NCBI GenBank assembly: GCA_002701395.1
Contig: NZVC01000032.1
Coordinates: forward strand, 87,947 to 151,946
Direction of reading: 5' to 3'
DNA length: 64,000 bases
From: Maritimibacter sp.
GTDB lineage: Bacteria > Pseudomonadota > Alphaproteobacteria > Rhodobacterales > Rhodobacteraceae
Part shown: positions 33,996 to 42,210 of the stretch, in pieces
How the letters are laid out: every line of letters begins with the position of its first letter
Numbering within the stretch: position 1 is the stretch's first letter
Translations under genes and position numbers: made by a program
Notes under the pieces: model-generated
The model's database searches: none
Seen by the model: only the letters and a program-made list of their open reading frames with translations
What the model was told of the DNA's origin: nothing

Positions 33996-34835
33996 TTACG
34001 CCAGCGCCGCAGCCACCGACTTGGACAGCGGAGTTGTCGGACGGCCGATCAGTTTCGACAGCGTCTTGTCTTCGGAATACAGAACGCCCTTGGCGGCTTC
34101 GGCATCGAAGGACGCCAGCGCCGCGGCAAGCCCGGCAGGCAGGCCGATGCTTTCAAGGATCTTCGCGTATTCCGCCGGCGGCATGTCGGCATAGGGGATG
34201 TCCTTGCCGGTCTGCGCCGAAATCTCGGCGGCAAGTTCGGACAGGGTGTAGGACTCGTCGCCCGCCAGTTCGTAGGTCTGGCCCTCGTGCCCGGTGCCGG
34301 TCAGGGCTTCGACAGCGGCCGCCGCGAAGTCTTCGCGGGTCGCGGACGAGATACGCCCGTCACCGGCGCTGCCGACGAGGGCACCGTTCGCCACGGCGGG
34401 CGGCACCGATCCGGTATAGTTCTCGGTGTACCAGCCATTGCGCAGCAGCGTGACCGACAGACCGGAGTCCGCCAGCATCGCCTCGGTCGCGCGGTGCTCG
34501 TCAGCCAGCGACAGGGTGCTGGTGGGCGCGTTCAGCAGCGACGTGTAAACGATACGTTTCACACCGGCGGTCTTTGCCGCGTCGATCACCGCCTTATGCT
34601 GGCGCGCGCGCTGTCCGATCTCGCTGCCCGAGATCAGCAGCAGCGTATCGACACCCTCCAGCGCGGGCGCAAGAGTGTCCGGCTGATCGTAATCCGCCTT
34701 GCGTGCAGGCACGCCCATGCCGTCCGCCTTGGCCGGGTCGCGGACCAGCGCGATGGCCTCTGCGCCTTTTTCCTTCAGTCCCTCGATCACGAGGCGTCCA
34801 AGCTGGCCGGTGGCCCCGGTTACTGCGATGGTCAT
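33996..34835 (-). CDS. NAD(P)H-binding quinone oxidoreductase-like protein (QorB/NmrA type)
   Basis: The product has 279 residues of the atypical-SDR type. It opens with IAVTGATGQLGRLVIEGL (GxxGxxG) and has the LLLISGSEIGQRARQHKAVIDAAKTAGV region and YTSLLNAP that mark QorB (YtfG)-like proteins. The tail has SYTLSELAAEIS. Such enzymes reduce quinones with NADPH and are often controlled by a divergent HxlR regulator, as here. I chose the ATG at 34835. No ribosome-binding site stronger than GAAAGGACG is seen. Confidence 0.88.
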   Translation of the reverse strand: MTIAVTGATGQLGRLVIEGLKEKGAEAIALVRDPAKADGMGVPARKADYDQPDTLAPALEGVDTLLLISGSEIGQRARQHKAVIDAAKTAGVKRIVYTSLLNAPTSTLSLADEHRATEAMLADSGLSVTLLRNGWYTENYTGSVPPAVANGALVGSAGDGRISSATREDFAAAAVEALTGTGHEGQTYELAGDESYTLSELAAEISAQTGKDIPYADMPPAEYAKILESIGLPAGLAAALASFDAEAAKGVLYSEDKTLSKLIGRPTTPLSKSVAAALA

Positions 34836-34890
34836 ATTAACGTCCTTTCGTTCCGGTCGTTCATTGTATGACGGCAGGATAAGCGCCTTG

Positions 34891-34912
34891 CTTACGGATA
34901 GTAAGTACTTAC
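34891..34912. promoter_or_regulatory. Palindromic operator between qorB-like and HxlR genes
   Basis: GTAAGTACTTAC at 34901-34912 is a perfect 12-bp palindrome. An additional CTTAC at 34891-34895 faces the first GTAAG with a 5-base spacer, giving three alternating half-sites. HxlR-family regulators bind such short palindromes as dimers. It lies 56 bases before the qorB-like start and 95 bases before the regulator start. Confidence 0.65.
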
Positions 34913-35006
34913 ATATTGATAAGTGCATTGGCGCGTAATAGACCGCGCCCTGCGCGCGTGCACAGACCGCCCGGCCTGCCCGCATCGCCCCGACCGGAGA
35001 CCCCGC

Positions 35007-35363
35007 ATGACCACGACACCGATGACCCCCGACGTGCTCGCGGCGCAATGCCCCTCGCGAGAGGTGCTGCGCCTGCTGACCAGCCGCTGGGCGCCGCTGA
35101 TCCTGATCGTGCTGAAGAACGGGACCTTCCGCTTTGCCGAGATCCGGCGCAGCATCGGCGGCATATCGGAACGTATGCTGGCCGAAACGCTGTCGAACCT
35201 GTGTGCCGCCGGGATGGTTCTGCGCACCGACCACGGCGAGATCCCGCCCCGCGTCGATTATCGCCTGACCCCGCTTGGGGTTGAGGCGGCGGACCGCCTA
35301 CGCGAGTTCGCGGACTGGATCGAGCAAAGCCTGCCGCGCTTTGCAGAGGCCGGGGCGGACTGA
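35007..35363 (+). CDS. HxlR family winged-helix transcriptional regulator
   Basis: The product has 118 residues. It has the HxlR pattern: CPSREVLRLLTSRWAPLILIVLKNGTFRFAEIRRSIGGISERMLAETL, then a wing region RVDYRLTPLGVEA. C11 lies at the position of the redox-sensing cysteine found in several HxlR members (YodB/QorR type). This suggests that it derepresses the divergent quinone-reductase-like gene on oxidative or quinone stress. I chose the ATG at 35007, after CCGGAGACC. Confidence 0.92.
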   Translation: MTTTPMTPDVLAAQCPSREVLRLLTSRWAPLILIVLKNGTFRFAEIRRSIGGISERMLAETLSNLCAAGMVLRTDHGEIPPRVDYRLTPLGVEAADRLREFADWIEQSLPRFAEAGAD

Positions 35364-35433
35364 CCCCGAAAGCGGGCCTTTCCTCGGGGCGCGTTTTTGG
35401 CCAGATTGGCCGCGCGAAAAACGGGGTGATTTG

Positions 35434-36021
35434 ATGTTGCAGATGTTCCTGACGGCCGTGCTGGCCTATCTGTTGGGCTCGGTGTCCTTCGGACTTGTGA
35501 TGGCGCGGGTCTTCGGGCTGGGCGATCTGCGCAGCATGGGGTCTGGCAACATCGGCGCGACCAACGTCCTGCGCACCGGCAACAAGCTGGCGGCCCTGCT
35601 GACCCTGATCGGGGACGCGGGCAAGGGCGCGGCGGCGGTGCTGCTGGCGCGCTGGCTGGTCGGAGAAGACGCGGCGGGCGTCGCCGCGTTGTTCGCGATG
35701 GTGGGGCACCTGTGGCCCGTGTTCCTTGGCTTTCGCGGCGGCAAGGGCATGGCGACCTTCCTTGGCACGCTGCTGGCGCTTAGCTTCCCCGTCGGGCTTG
35801 CCGCCTGTGCGACGTGGCTGGTGGTGGCGCTGGTGTTCCGGATCTCGTCCCTGTCGGCGCTGGTGGCGGCGGCGCTTTCGCCCGTCTATGCGCTGATCTT
35901 CTACCACTGGCACGGGGCGGTGCTGATCCTTGTGATGGCGGTGCTGATCTGGATGAAGCACCGGGCGAACATCTTGCGGCTTCTGGCCGGGACCGAACCG
36001 AAGATCGGCGCGAAGAAATGA
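35434..36021 (+). CDS. plsY: Acyl-phosphate:glycerol-3-phosphate acyltransferase
   Basis: The product has 195 residues and five membrane helices. The three PlsY motifs are present: SGNIGATNVLRTGNK, the HLWPVFLGFRGGKGMATFLG loop, and the C-terminal HRANILRLLAGTEPK. The enzyme acylates glycerol 3-phosphate from acyl-phosphate, the first step of phospholipid synthesis, and works after GpsA. The ATG at 35434 fits the first helix; a TTG one codon earlier is possible. Confidence 0.95.
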   Translation: MLQMFLTAVLAYLLGSVSFGLVMARVFGLGDLRSMGSGNIGATNVLRTGNKLAALLTLIGDAGKGAAAVLLARWLVGEDAAGVAALFAMVGHLWPVFLGFRGGKGMATFLGTLLALSFPVGLAACATWLVVALVFRISSLSALVAAALSPVYALIFYHWHGAVLILVMAVLIWMKHRANILRLLAGTEPKIGAKK

Positions 36022-36168
36022 GACGCGGCGCCCCGCGTCCGGCGTGTGCTGTCGGGCGGTGTCGCGGCGCGTCGACCATTGATTTCACGACATATTCCCG
36101 TGCGCCGCATTGTCGCTGGCGCAGCGGCAACCGGGCCGTTATGACGACCGCTGAAGGAGACCGTTAAA

Positions 36169-37269
36169 ATGACCGGCATTCAGCCCCAACCCGGCATCAT
36201 GGACATCAAGCTTTACGTCGGCGGACAATCCTCGATCGAGGGCCGCGACGACGTGATCAAGCTGTCGTCCAACGAGAACCCCTTCGGCCCCAGCCCGAAG
36301 GCGATGGAGGCGTTGAAGCGGTCGGCGCATCTGATGCACCGGTATCCCCCGACGGATCACGCTGCCCTGCGCGCGGCGATTGGCGAGGTTCACGGGCTGG
36401 ACCCGGATCGGATCATCTGTGGCGTCGGGTCGGACGAGATCATCCACTTCCTTTGCCAGTGCTATGCCGGGCCGGGGGACGAAGTGATCTACACCGAACA
36501 CGGGTTCTCGATGTACAAGATCTCGGCCCGTGCGGCCGGGGCCTCGCCGGTCATGGTCTCGGAGCGCGACCGTCGCGTCGATGTCGATGCGGTGCTGGCC
36601 GCCTGCACCCCGCAAACGCGGCTGGTGTTCATCACCAACCCGGGCAACCCGACCTCGACCATCCTGACCGACGCGGAACTGGCGCGGCTTGCGGACGGTG
36701 TGCCGTCGACGGCGATCCTGGTGATCGACAGCGCCTATGCCGAGTTCGCACGCGGCTATGACGGCGGCGTGTCGCTGGTGGATGCGAAGCCGAACATCGT
36801 CATGCTGCGGACGTTCTCGAAAGCTTATGGGCTGGGCGGGCTGCGGGTCGGCTGGGGCTATGCCGACCGCGAGATCATCGACGTGATGAACCGCATTCGC
36901 GGACCGTTCAACCTGTCGGTGCCCGCGCTGGCCGCGGCAGAGGCGGCGGTGCGCGACCGCGCCTTCGTCGAGAAGTGTCTTGCCGAGAATACCCGCCTGC
37001 GGACCTGGCTGGCCGATGCTTTGGCTGCCAAGGGCGTGCCGTCCGATCCGGCGCATGCGAACTTCATCCTCGCGCGCTTTGCCTCCGAGGACGAGGCCGC
37101 CGCCTGCGACGCCGCGCTGAAAGAGGCGGGCATCCTCGTGCGGCGGGTCGGTGGCTATGGCTTTCCCGAAAGCCTGCGCATCACGGTCGGGGACGAGGCG
37201 TCCTGCCGCCGGGTGGCGCATGTTATCGGCGGCTTCATGGAGGCGCGCGCAGAAGGAGCCGGCGCATGA
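36169..37269 (+). CDS. hisC: Histidinol-phosphate aminotransferase
   Basis: The product has 366 residues of fold type I PLP aminotransferases. It shows [15 protein letters not shown], the [10 protein letters not shown] motif with the substrate-proximal Asn, DSAYAEFA, and the PLP lysine in [16 protein letters not shown]. HisC converts imidazole-acetol phosphate and glutamate to histidinol phosphate; related enzymes also act on aromatic keto acids. The gene overlaps a prephenate dehydrogenase, which hints that it may also serve tyrosine or phenylalanine synthesis. A GAAGGAGA ribosome-binding site precedes the ATG. Confidence 0.94.
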   Translation: MTGIQPQPGIMDIKLYVGGQSSIEGRDDVIKLSSNENPFGPSPKAMEALKRSAHLMHRYPPTDHAALRAAIGEVHGLDPDRIICGVGSDEIIHFLCQCYAGPGDEVIYTEHGFSMYKISARAAGASPVMVSERDRRVDVDAVLAACTPQTRLVFITNPGNPTSTILTDAELARLADGVPSTAILVIDSAYAEFARGYDGGVSLVDAKPNIVMLRTFSKAYGLGGLRVGWGYADREIIDVMNRIRGPFNLSVPALAAAEAAVRDRAFVEKCLAENTRLRTWLADALAAKGVPSDPAHANFILARFASEDEAAACDAALKEAGILVRRVGGYGFPESLRITVGDEASCRRVAHVIGGFMEARAEGAGA

Positions 37270-38186
37270 GCCATGTCTACGAACGGGTCGCGCTGATCGG
37301 TCTGGGGCTGATCGCGGGGTCGATGGGTCTTGCCATGAAGGCGCACGGTCTTGCGGGCGAGGTGGTGGGCACCGCCCGCTCGAAGGACACGCGCGACGTC
37401 GCCGTCGGGCTGGGCCTGTGCGACCGCGTGACCGAGACCGCGGCCGAGGCGGCGAAGGGCGCGGACCTTGTCGTGCTGGCCGTCCCCGTTGGTGCGATGG
37501 CCACCATTGCCGCCGAGATCGCGCCGCACCTGAAGCCGGGCGCGACGGTGACAGACGTCGGGTCCGTCAAGAAACACGTTGTCGAAGCCGTGTCGCCGCA
37601 TCTGCCGGACACCGTGCATTTCGTGCCGGGTCACCCGCTGGCGGGGACCGAGCATTCCGGCCCGCATGCCGGTTTCGCGACCCTGTTCGAGAACCGTTGG
37701 TGCCTGCTGATCACCGATGCCGGCTGCGAGGCGGGCGCCGTCGCCAACCTGCGCGCCCTGTGGGAAGGCATGGGGGCCAATGTCGAAGAGATGGACGCGG
37801 ATCACCATGACCTTGTCCTTGCCGTCACCAGCCACACGCCGCACCTGATCGCCTACACGATGGTGGGCGTGGCCGACGACCTGCGGCGGGTTACGGATTC
37901 AGAGGTTATCAAGTATTCTGCGGCAGGTTTCCGGGACTTCACCCGGATCGCCGCGTCGGACCCGACGATGTGGCGGGACGTGTTCCTGACCAACAAGGAA
38001 GCCACGCTGGAAATCCTTGGGCGGTTCACCGAAGAACTGTTCGCGCTGCAGCGGGCAATCCGGACAGGTGACGGAGAGCAACTGTTCGATTACTTTACCC
38101 GTACCCGTGCGATCCGACGCGGGATCATCGAGGCCGGGCAAGATACCGAAGCCCCCGACTTCGGAAGAGGAACGAGCCGGAAATGA
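37266..38186 (+). CDS. Prephenate/arogenate dehydrogenase
   Basis: The product has 306 residues. The N-terminal Rossmann domain begins [18 protein letters not shown]. The prephenate-binding features [25 protein letters not shown] and [12 protein letters not shown] are all present. The enzyme makes 4-hydroxyphenylpyruvate or tyrosine. No chorismate mutase or ACT domain is fused. Its ATG overlaps the hisC stop, and its own stop overlaps the next gene, so the three genes form one transcript. Confidence 0.94.
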   Translation: MSHVYERVALIGLGLIAGSMGLAMKAHGLAGEVVGTARSKDTRDVAVGLGLCDRVTETAAEAAKGADLVVLAVPVGAMATIAAEIAPHLKPGATVTDVGSVKKHVVEAVSPHLPDTVHFVPGHPLAGTEHSGPHAGFATLFENRWCLLITDAGCEAGAVANLRALWEGMGANVEEMDADHHDLVLAVTSHTPHLIAYTMVGVADDLRRVTDSEVIKYSAAGFRDFTRIAASDPTMWRDVFLTNKEATLEILGRFTEELFALQRAIRTGDGEQLFDYFTRTRAIRRGIIEAGQDTEAPDFGRGTSRK

Positions 38187-39508
38187 ACTTCCGTTACCTG
38201 ATCTTACCCGCGATTCTTGTCGCTGGCGCGATGCCGGCACTGGCCGAGGCGCCGGAGATCTCGATGGCCCCGATGACCCGTCCGGACCCGGAAGGCGCGC
38301 TTTTGGGGGCGGTTACGCCGGTGATCCGGCCCACCGATCTTGACCCGGATGCCGAGATTGCCGCGACGATGGGCGAAGATCCGCTGCCCGAACCCGGCCC
38401 CGAAACAGAGCCCGAGCTGGCCGAGGTCGAGGTGCCCGTGCCCTTCGCCGAAGGCGACGCGTCGGAGGATCTGACCGAGGAAGAGATCGCAGCACTTGCC
38501 GAAGACGCCGCAGAGGCAGAGCCTGAAACGGACGAACCTGCCACGACCGTCGCCGACACGGACGAGACGCCCGTGATCGACACGCCGGTGGCCGAAGTGG
38601 AAGTAGCGGACGTTGCCGCGTCCGAAGACGCGCCCGACGAAGCCCCTGTCGAAACGGTCGAGGTGTCGAGCCGCTTTCCGATGCTGCGCCCGGCGGATCT
38701 TGTCCCCGCCGCGGTTCTGCCCGAGGGCGAAGCGGATGCTGCCGATCCCGCGACCGACGACACGACCGAGGTCGCCGAGGTCAGCCGTGGGCTGGTCCTG
38801 TCGCCGGTCCCCGTTCCGCGCCCGCGCGTGATCGTGCGCGCGCCCGCGCCCGAGGCACCCGCCGCGGTCGTGACGGCCAGTTCCGGTCCCGTCGCCACGC
38901 CTGCGCCGACCGTGCCGCCGGGGCGGCCGAAGGGTCTGCTGGCGACGATCTTCCGCGCGCCGAACAAGAACAAGTACCCGACCGAGGGTTCGGTCTGCGG
39001 CGATCCGGCGATCCGGGGTCAGGCGATCCCGCCGATCCCCGCGAAGATGTCCGGCTGCGGCCTGCAGAACCCGGTCCGCATCACGGCGGTGGACGGCGTG
39101 GCGCTGACCACGCCGGCGACGGTCAGCTGTGAAACCGCTGGCGCACTGCGCAGCTGGGTCACCAACACCGTCATCCCGACCGTGGGCAAGACCGGCGGCG
39201 GGCTGGCCGCGCTTCGCGTTGCCGGAAGCTACACCTGCCGGACCCGCAACCACGTTCCGGGCGCCCCGGTGTCGGAACACGGCAAGGGCAAGGCCATCGA
39301 CATTTCGGCGCTGATCCTGAAGGACGGCACCGTTCACACGGTCCTAGCGGGCTGGCGCGACCGGGTTGCCGGACCGATCCTTCAGACGATCCACGCCCGC
39401 GCGTGCGGCACCTTCGGCACCGTGCTGGGGCCCAAGTCTGATGCGCAGCATCAGGATCACCTGCATCTGGATGTCGCCAAGCACGGCTACGGTCCCTACT
39501 GCCGCTAA
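38183..39508 (+). CDS. Extensin-family exported protein with LAS-type metallopeptidase signature
   Basis: The product has 441 residues. A signal peptide ends near residue 21 (LVAGAMPALA). Residues about 25-250 are acidic and Pro/Ala/Val-rich, likely unstructured. Residues about 265-441 match the extensin-like C-terminal domain, with cysteines for disulfides. Within it SEHGKGKAID (from S364) fits the SxHxxGxAxD motif and QDHLHLD supplies H426 and H428. These are the zinc ligands of LAS peptidases (D,D- and L,D-carboxypeptidases). A role in trimming periplasmic peptidoglycan is likely by inference. It overlaps the stop of the prephenate dehydrogenase gene. Confidence 0.88.
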   Translation: MNFRYLILPAILVAGAMPALAEAPEISMAPMTRPDPEGALLGAVTPVIRPTDLDPDAEIAATMGEDPLPEPGPETEPELAEVEVPVPFAEGDASEDLTEEEIAALAEDAAEAEPETDEPATTVADTDETPVIDTPVAEVEVADVAASEDAPDEAPVETVEVSSRFPMLRPADLVPAAVLPEGEADAADPATDDTTEVAEVSRGLVLSPVPVPRPRVIVRAPAPEAPAAVVTASSGPVATPAPTVPPGRPKGLLATIFRAPNKNKYPTEGSVCGDPAIRGQAIPPIPAKMSGCGLQNPVRITAVDGVALTTPATVSCETAGALRSWVTNTVIPTVGKTGGGLAALRVAGSYTCRTRNHVPGAPVSEHGKGKAIDISALILKDGTVHTVLAGWRDRVAGPILQTIHARACGTFGTVLGPKSDAQHQDHLHLDVAKHGYGPYCR

Positions 39509-39537
39509 GGCGGACCCTTCGCGGCAGGATCGCCGGA

Positions 39538-40323
39538 CTAGGGCAGGGGAAGCGGCAGGACCGGCAGCGTTCCGATGTCGACGCCGCCTAGGTTGACCGC
39601 GCCATCGGTCAGGGTGACCGTCATCTGTACCCGTTCCTCTGTCGGTTGCGACAGCAGGTCGAACTGGTCCGGCGTCACCGCGTTGACGGCCCGAAGCAAC
39701 GCCAGAAACGACGGCCAATGACCGACCTTCAGCAGCAACTCGCCCGTAGGCTGGCCGCTGGCCCCTTCGGTCAACACGCCCTGCAGGTGCACGTCCGAGG
39801 TGACGCCGTCGAACTCCAGCGTGCGCAGGTCCAGACCGAACTCGGTCCCGTCGCCGCTGGGCCGGGTGGCGAACAGCAGCGCGTTCGCCGCCGCGCTCCA
39901 GCCTGCCGACGATGTCAGCACGGGCGCGTCGATCACGAAACTCGACCGGGCGCCGTCATCGTCCCGCGCCACGCTGGCACGGGCCTGATCGGATTCGAAG
40001 GTCAGGATCTGATCGACGGTGTCGATCCGCTGCGTCGTGTCGAAGGCAAGGATATAGAGTCCGGGGCGATAGGACAGCCGCAGGATCTGCACGAACCCCG
40101 TCGACCAGTCCAGCCGATCCCCCCGGATTTCCGGTTCGGTCACCGTGGTGTCGAACCGGTTGGGAAAGCCCGTTGTCGACACGACCCGCGCGCTGACGCC
40201 ATCGGTCCGGCCGATCCACGCCGCCACGGCACGTTCCTCGGCGGTCGAGCCGTACCACCACCAGCCCGACCACAGCAGGGCGGCGCAGAACACCGCGATG
40301 ATCCCGATCATGAACGAGCGCAT
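39538..40323 (-). CDS. DUF2125 domain protein
   Basis: The product has 261 residues. An N-terminal membrane helix (IIAVFCAALLWSGWWWYG, about 8-25) anchors or exports it, and the rest is a beta-rich periplasmic domain with VSTTGFPNRFDTTVTEPEI and DRLDWSTGFVQILRLSYRPG motifs. This matches DUF2125, found in Rhizobiales and Rhodobacterales. The function is unknown. It ends 30 bases from the extensin gene in a convergent layout. Confidence 0.85.
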   Translation of the reverse strand: MRSFMIGIIAVFCAALLWSGWWWYGSTAEERAVAAWIGRTDGVSARVVSTTGFPNRFDTTVTEPEIRGDRLDWSTGFVQILRLSYRPGLYILAFDTTQRIDTVDQILTFESDQARASVARDDDGARSSFVIDAPVLTSSAGWSAAANALLFATRPSGDGTEFGLDLRTLEFDGVTSDVHLQGVLTEGASGQPTGELLLKVGHWPSFLALLRAVNAVTPDQFDLLSQPTEERVQMTVTLTDGAVNLGGVDIGTLPVLPLPLP

Positions 40324-40388
40324 GATGACCCCTTTGCCCTGCCTGCCCGGCCGTGTTTATAAGGCCCCGAGGCAAAAGGGCAAACGTG

Positions 40389-40934
40389 ATGACAGACGCG
40401 GATTTGTGGGTCTTCGGCTATGGCTCGCTGATGTGGAACCCCGGTTTCGAGTATGACCGACGCGAACTTGCGACCCTGACCGGCTATGCCCGGACTTTCT
40501 GCATGTGGTCGATCCATCACCGGGGCACGCCGGAACACCCCGGCCTTGTCCTTGCGCTGGACCCGCACGAAGACGCCGAATGCCACGGTCTTGGATTTCG
40601 CGTGCCGGGGCTGCACCGGGCGCGGACGCTGGACTATCTGCGGGAACGCGAACTGGTCTCGTCCGCCTATGTCGAGCGGATGCTGCCGCTTCGGCTTTCC
40701 GACGGCGAAGAGGTCGAGGCGGTGGTCTATGTCGTCGACACCGACCACGTTCAGTACTGTGGCGGCCTTGCGCTGGAACGGCAGGCCGAGGTGATCTCGA
40801 CCGCCGTCGGCGGACGCGGGCCGAACACCGAGTACCTGTTTAACACCCAATCACACCTGCAAGAGCTTGGGATCGACGACCCGGATCTGCTTTGGCTGTC
40901 GCACAGGGTCCGCACACTGGCGGAATCCGTCTGA
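40389..40934 (+). CDS. ChaC-like gamma-glutamylcyclotransferase
   Basis: The product has 181 residues. It opens with VFGYGSLMWNPGFEY, the substrate-binding YGSL signature, and continues RRELATLTGYARTFCMWS and GTPEHPGLVLALD, as in ChaC proteins. ChaC cleaves glutathione to 5-oxoproline and Cys-Gly in the cytoplasm. It lies divergent to the DUF2125 gene with a 65-base gap. A GTG one codon before the ATG at 40389 is an alternative start. Confidence 0.9.
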   Translation: MTDADLWVFGYGSLMWNPGFEYDRRELATLTGYARTFCMWSIHHRGTPEHPGLVLALDPHEDAECHGLGFRVPGLHRARTLDYLRERELVSSAYVERMLPLRLSDGEEVEAVVYVVDTDHVQYCGGLALERQAEVISTAVGGRGPNTEYLFNTQSHLQELGIDDPDLLWLSHRVRTLAESV

Positions 40935-40944
40935 TTATAGTGCT

Positions 40945-40982
40945 TTAATCCCGCCACAGGTGTTGGCACCGGGGTTAATCCC
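40945..40982 (+). repeat. Two TTAATCCC direct repeats 30 bp apart upstream of the ExbB-like gene
   Basis: TTAATCCC occurs at 40945-40952 and 40975-40982, about three helical turns apart. Between them lies GGTG-N4-CACC. The pair is 43-80 bases before the ExbB-like start, in its only upstream region. It could be an activator site; no regulator is assigned. Confidence 0.35.
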
Positions 40983-41024
40983 CCATATCGTTGCCGCAAA
41001 AGGCATTCCCGGGAAACGCTTCTC

Positions 41025-42206
41025 ATGGTGCAGACGGAGCGCGAGGCCGCGCCGTATTTCTCACAGCCGATCCGGCAGATCGTCTCGATGGTGATCGTAC
41101 TGGGCCTCGTTGCGTTCGGGGGCTATCTCGCGTTTCCGCGGGTTGAATCGGTATTCCTCGCCAACCTTTACCTGAACGGCTTCATCGCGCTGGTGTTCCT
41201 CGTCGGCATCGTCGCGTGCTTCGCGCAGGTGTTTCAGCTTGTCCGTTCGGTCAACTGGATCGTCGGCTTCGCCGGCGGCGACCCCGAGGTCCGGTCGGGC
41301 CACGCGCCGCGCCTGCTGGCGCCGCTGGCCGCCTTGCTGCGGCGGCGCGACGCGCGGATGCAGATCAGCGCGGCCTCGTCGCGCTCGATCCTCGATTCGG
41401 TGGCCACCCGCATCGACGAGATCCGGGACATCACGCGCTATATCACCAACCTTTTGGTGTTCCTCGGCCTTCTGGGCACGTTCTTCGGCCTTGCAACCAC
41501 CGTGCCCGCCGTTGTGGACACGATCCGCTCGCTGGCGCCGCAAGGCGGCGAGTCGGGGCTTGAGGTGTTCAACCGGCTGATGACCGGGCTCGAGGCGCAG
41601 CTGGGCGGCATGGGCGTCGCCTTCTCGTTGTCGCTGCTGGGCCTTGCCGGCTCGCTGGTGGTCGGGCTGCTGGAACTGTTCGCGGGCCACGGCCAGAATC
41701 GTTTCTACCGCGAGTTGGAAGAATGGGTGTCCACCATCACGCGTTTGGGCATCTCGTCTGGCGATTCCGAAGCGACGACGGAGCAGGACGCGGTGATCGC
41801 GGTGCTGGAACACATGGACAACCAGATGGAAGGCCTGCGCGAGATCATCGCCCAGTCCGACATCGCCCGCAGTCAGGTGGATCAACGGCTTGGCTCTTTG
41901 GCGGACAGCCTTGAACGCGTCGCGGCGCAGCTGGACCGCGACGATTCAAGCGGGCGGATGCTGGAACGCGTGGTCGATGGTCAGCAGCGTCTGGTCGAGG
42001 TGTTGGACCAGCAATCGTCGCAAGGCGGCGGGGGCGGCATGGACGCCGAAAGCCGGATGCGCCTGCGGTCGATGGACGTGCAGCTTTTGCGCATTCTCGA
42101 AGAGATGTCCGCCGGCCGGCAGGAATCCACGATCAACCTGCGCTCGGACATTGCCGCCCTGACAGAGGCCGTCCGAGAGCTGACACGCGCAGCGACCGAG
42201 GGCTAG
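41025..42206 (+). CDS. MotA/TolQ/ExbB-type proton channel protein
   Basis: The product has 393 residues. Membrane segments lie at about 17-38, 50-72, 140-166 and 192-221. The last two carry the TolQ/MotA channel motifs (FLGLLGTFFGLATTVPAVVDTI and LGGMGVAFSLSLLGLAGSLVVGL). A cytoplasmic helical tail of about 170 residues follows, longer than in ExbB. Proteins of this family form pentamers around a MotB/ExbD dimer and turn ion flow into rotation. The partner gene starts 4 bases downstream. No clear ribosome-binding site is visible. Confidence 0.88.
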   Translation: MVQTEREAAPYFSQPIRQIVSMVIVLGLVAFGGYLAFPRVESVFLANLYLNGFIALVFLVGIVACFAQVFQLVRSVNWIVGFAGGDPEVRSGHAPRLLAPLAALLRRRDARMQISAASSRSILDSVATRIDEIRDITRYITNLLVFLGLLGTFFGLATTVPAVVDTIRSLAPQGGESGLEVFNRLMTGLEAQLGGMGVAFSLSLLGLAGSLVVGLLELFAGHGQNRFYRELEEWVSTITRLGISSGDSEATTEQDAVIAVLEHMDNQMEGLREIIAQSDIARSQVDQRLGSLADSLERVAAQLDRDDSSGRMLERVVDGQQRLVEVLDQQSSQGGGGGMDAESRMRLRSMDVQLLRILEEMSAGRQESTINLRSDIAALTEAVRELTRAATEG

Positions 42207-42210
42207 GCCG

